Of a DNA stretch of 64,000 nt, positions 63,433 to 64,000 are shown one piece after another. Origin of the DNA: Desmonostoc vinosum HA7617-LM4 (GTDB lineage: Bacteria; Cyanobacteriota; Cyanobacteriia; Cyanobacteriales; Nostocaceae); assembly GCA_019359515.1 (NCBI GenBank), contig JAHHHC010000011.1, positions 1 through 64,000 on the forward strand, in the 5' to 3' direction. Both the position numbers and the translations under genes were made by a program. Position 1 is the stretch's first letter, and every line of letters begins with the position of its first letter. The notes under the pieces were generated by a model. The model did no database searches. It had not been told where the DNA came from and worked only from the letters and a program-made list of their open reading frames with translations.

Positions 63433-64000
63433 ATGAGCATAATTTGTCACGCTTGTGGCTATGAGCGTAATCCCCCCAGCGCTCAAAAATGTGAAGTCTG
63501 TTCTTCTGAACTTTCCGTAGTCACACCGCAACCTCAACAACCCTCATTAGAAAAAGATTTAACCATCGAAACTAGCCTACCCAAACCGCCACTATCTTAT
63601 ACTGACTATCCTACTAGCATTGAGATTCAGCCAGCAACACCACAAATAGTCTATGACGACCCACCGCCACCAATTAATATTCAACCACCAACACCACAAA
63701 TAGTCTATGACGACCCACCGCCACCAATTAATATTCAACCACCAACACCACAAATAGTCTATGATGACCAACCCCCGCTAATTAATATTCAACCAGCAAC
63801 GCCACAGCCACCATATTTTGAGCAAACTCCCAGCAACTCAATTTCCTCAGCTATGAATATTAAATGTCCTCAATGTGGATACGATAGCAACTTACCTAGC
63901 ACAGAGTTTTGTGAGGTTTGCGGGTATGAATTGAGTTCTATAGCTTTAAATTCACATCAACACTCTGAACCAGTAAAAATTGAGGAAGAACCAAATTATC
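63433..64000 (+). CDS. Zinc-ribbon protein with Pro-rich repeats, cut by the window end
   Basis: Partial, at least 189 residues; the frame is open to position 64000. Two CxxC...CxxC ribbons are visible: CHACGYERNPPSAQKCEVCSSEL at residues 5-27 and CPQCGYDSNLPSTEFCEVCGYEL near 145. Between them lie three 18-residue repeats (TPQIVYDDPPPPINIQP). In related loci such double zinc-ribbon/Pro-rich N-termini are linked to FHA or kinase domains, so a kinase, phosphatase or FHA part may follow beyond the window; this is inference. The start ATG at 63433 is 29 nt after the VWA gene with AGAGG upstream. Confidence 0.82.
   Translation, partial: MSIICHACGYERNPPSAQKCEVCSSELSVVTPQPQQPSLEKDLTIETSLPKPPLSYTDYPTSIEIQPATPQIVYDDPPPPINIQPPTPQIVYDDPPPPINIQPPTPQIVYDDQPPLINIQPATPQPPYFEQTPSNSISSAMNIKCPQCGYDSNLPSTEFCEVCGYELSSIALNSHQHSEPVKIEEEPNY
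63637..63798 (+). repeat. Three 54-bp tandem coding repeats
   Basis: Unit ACACCACAAATAGTC...CAACCACCA, 54 bp. Units 1 and 2 are identical at almost every base, and unit 3 has a handful of changes. In-frame, encoding TPQIVYDD plus a Pro-rich half. The near identity at DNA level indicates recent expansion. Confidence 0.9.

Overview
The window comes from a filamentous, probably heterocyst-forming cyanobacterium (Nostocales type). The evidence is the very frequent HIP1 octamer GCGATCGC, cyanobacterial signature genes (psbX, ycf66, ccsB, a cyAbrB regulator, a chorismate lyase of the DUF98 type, DUF4336 and DUF3352 proteins, Uma2 nucleases, XisI) and dense short repeats (AATTCGT heptamers, GGGGACGCG and CCCCAGT arrays) between genes. 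I cannot name a genus.

1-13 kb: housekeeping genes in repeat-rich spacers. An HD-domain nucleotidase gene is split by a 95-bp insertion. purH is followed by two tandem copies of a covarying hairpin that look like small RNA genes. Next come a DUF4336 protein, a class A beta-lactamase-fold hydrolase, a single-domain response regulator, polyphosphate kinase and a membrane Ser/Thr kinase. 13-26 kb: Uma2 nucleases, a truncated glycosyltransferase, ccsB, a DUF3352 protein, chorismate lyase, tRNA-Leu, accC, a YggT protein, psbX-ycf66, two tandem TolB-like lipoproteins and a SdhB-type iron-sulfur protein. 26-44 kb: a 1.4-kb spacer with foldable leader elements before cyAbrB, a CPBP protease, two PD-(D/E)XK-like proteins, a small ORF overlapping aroQ, a degenerate ADP-ribosylglycohydrolase, a 7TM-HD (PgpH-like) phosphodiesterase, an MCE/ABC lipid-transport pair, a CrtISO-like oxidoreductase, a dihydroorotase homologue lacking metal ligands, and a two-domain histidine phosphatase.

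44-53.5 kb: a type I restriction-modification locus (hsdM-hsdS ... hsdR). About 2.5 kb between hsdS and hsdR holds small defence/toxin-antitoxin type genes: a HigA-like antitoxin, XisI, a nuclease fragment, a broken PIN gene and a VapBC-type pair. It ends at tRNA-Thr.

53.8-64 kb: the most interesting part. A co-directional cluster encodes three different small P-loop GTPase-like proteins, a 790-residue membrane protein, a membrane protein with a C-terminal FHA-like domain, a membrane-anchored VWA protein, a small unknown protein, a cytoplasmic VWA protein with a twin Thr-rich basic tail, and a zinc-ribbon protein that runs off the end. The parts suggest a membrane-associated, NTP- and phosphorylation-controlled signalling or conflict system. 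This is inference from domain content; no effector or kinase is visible inside the window.
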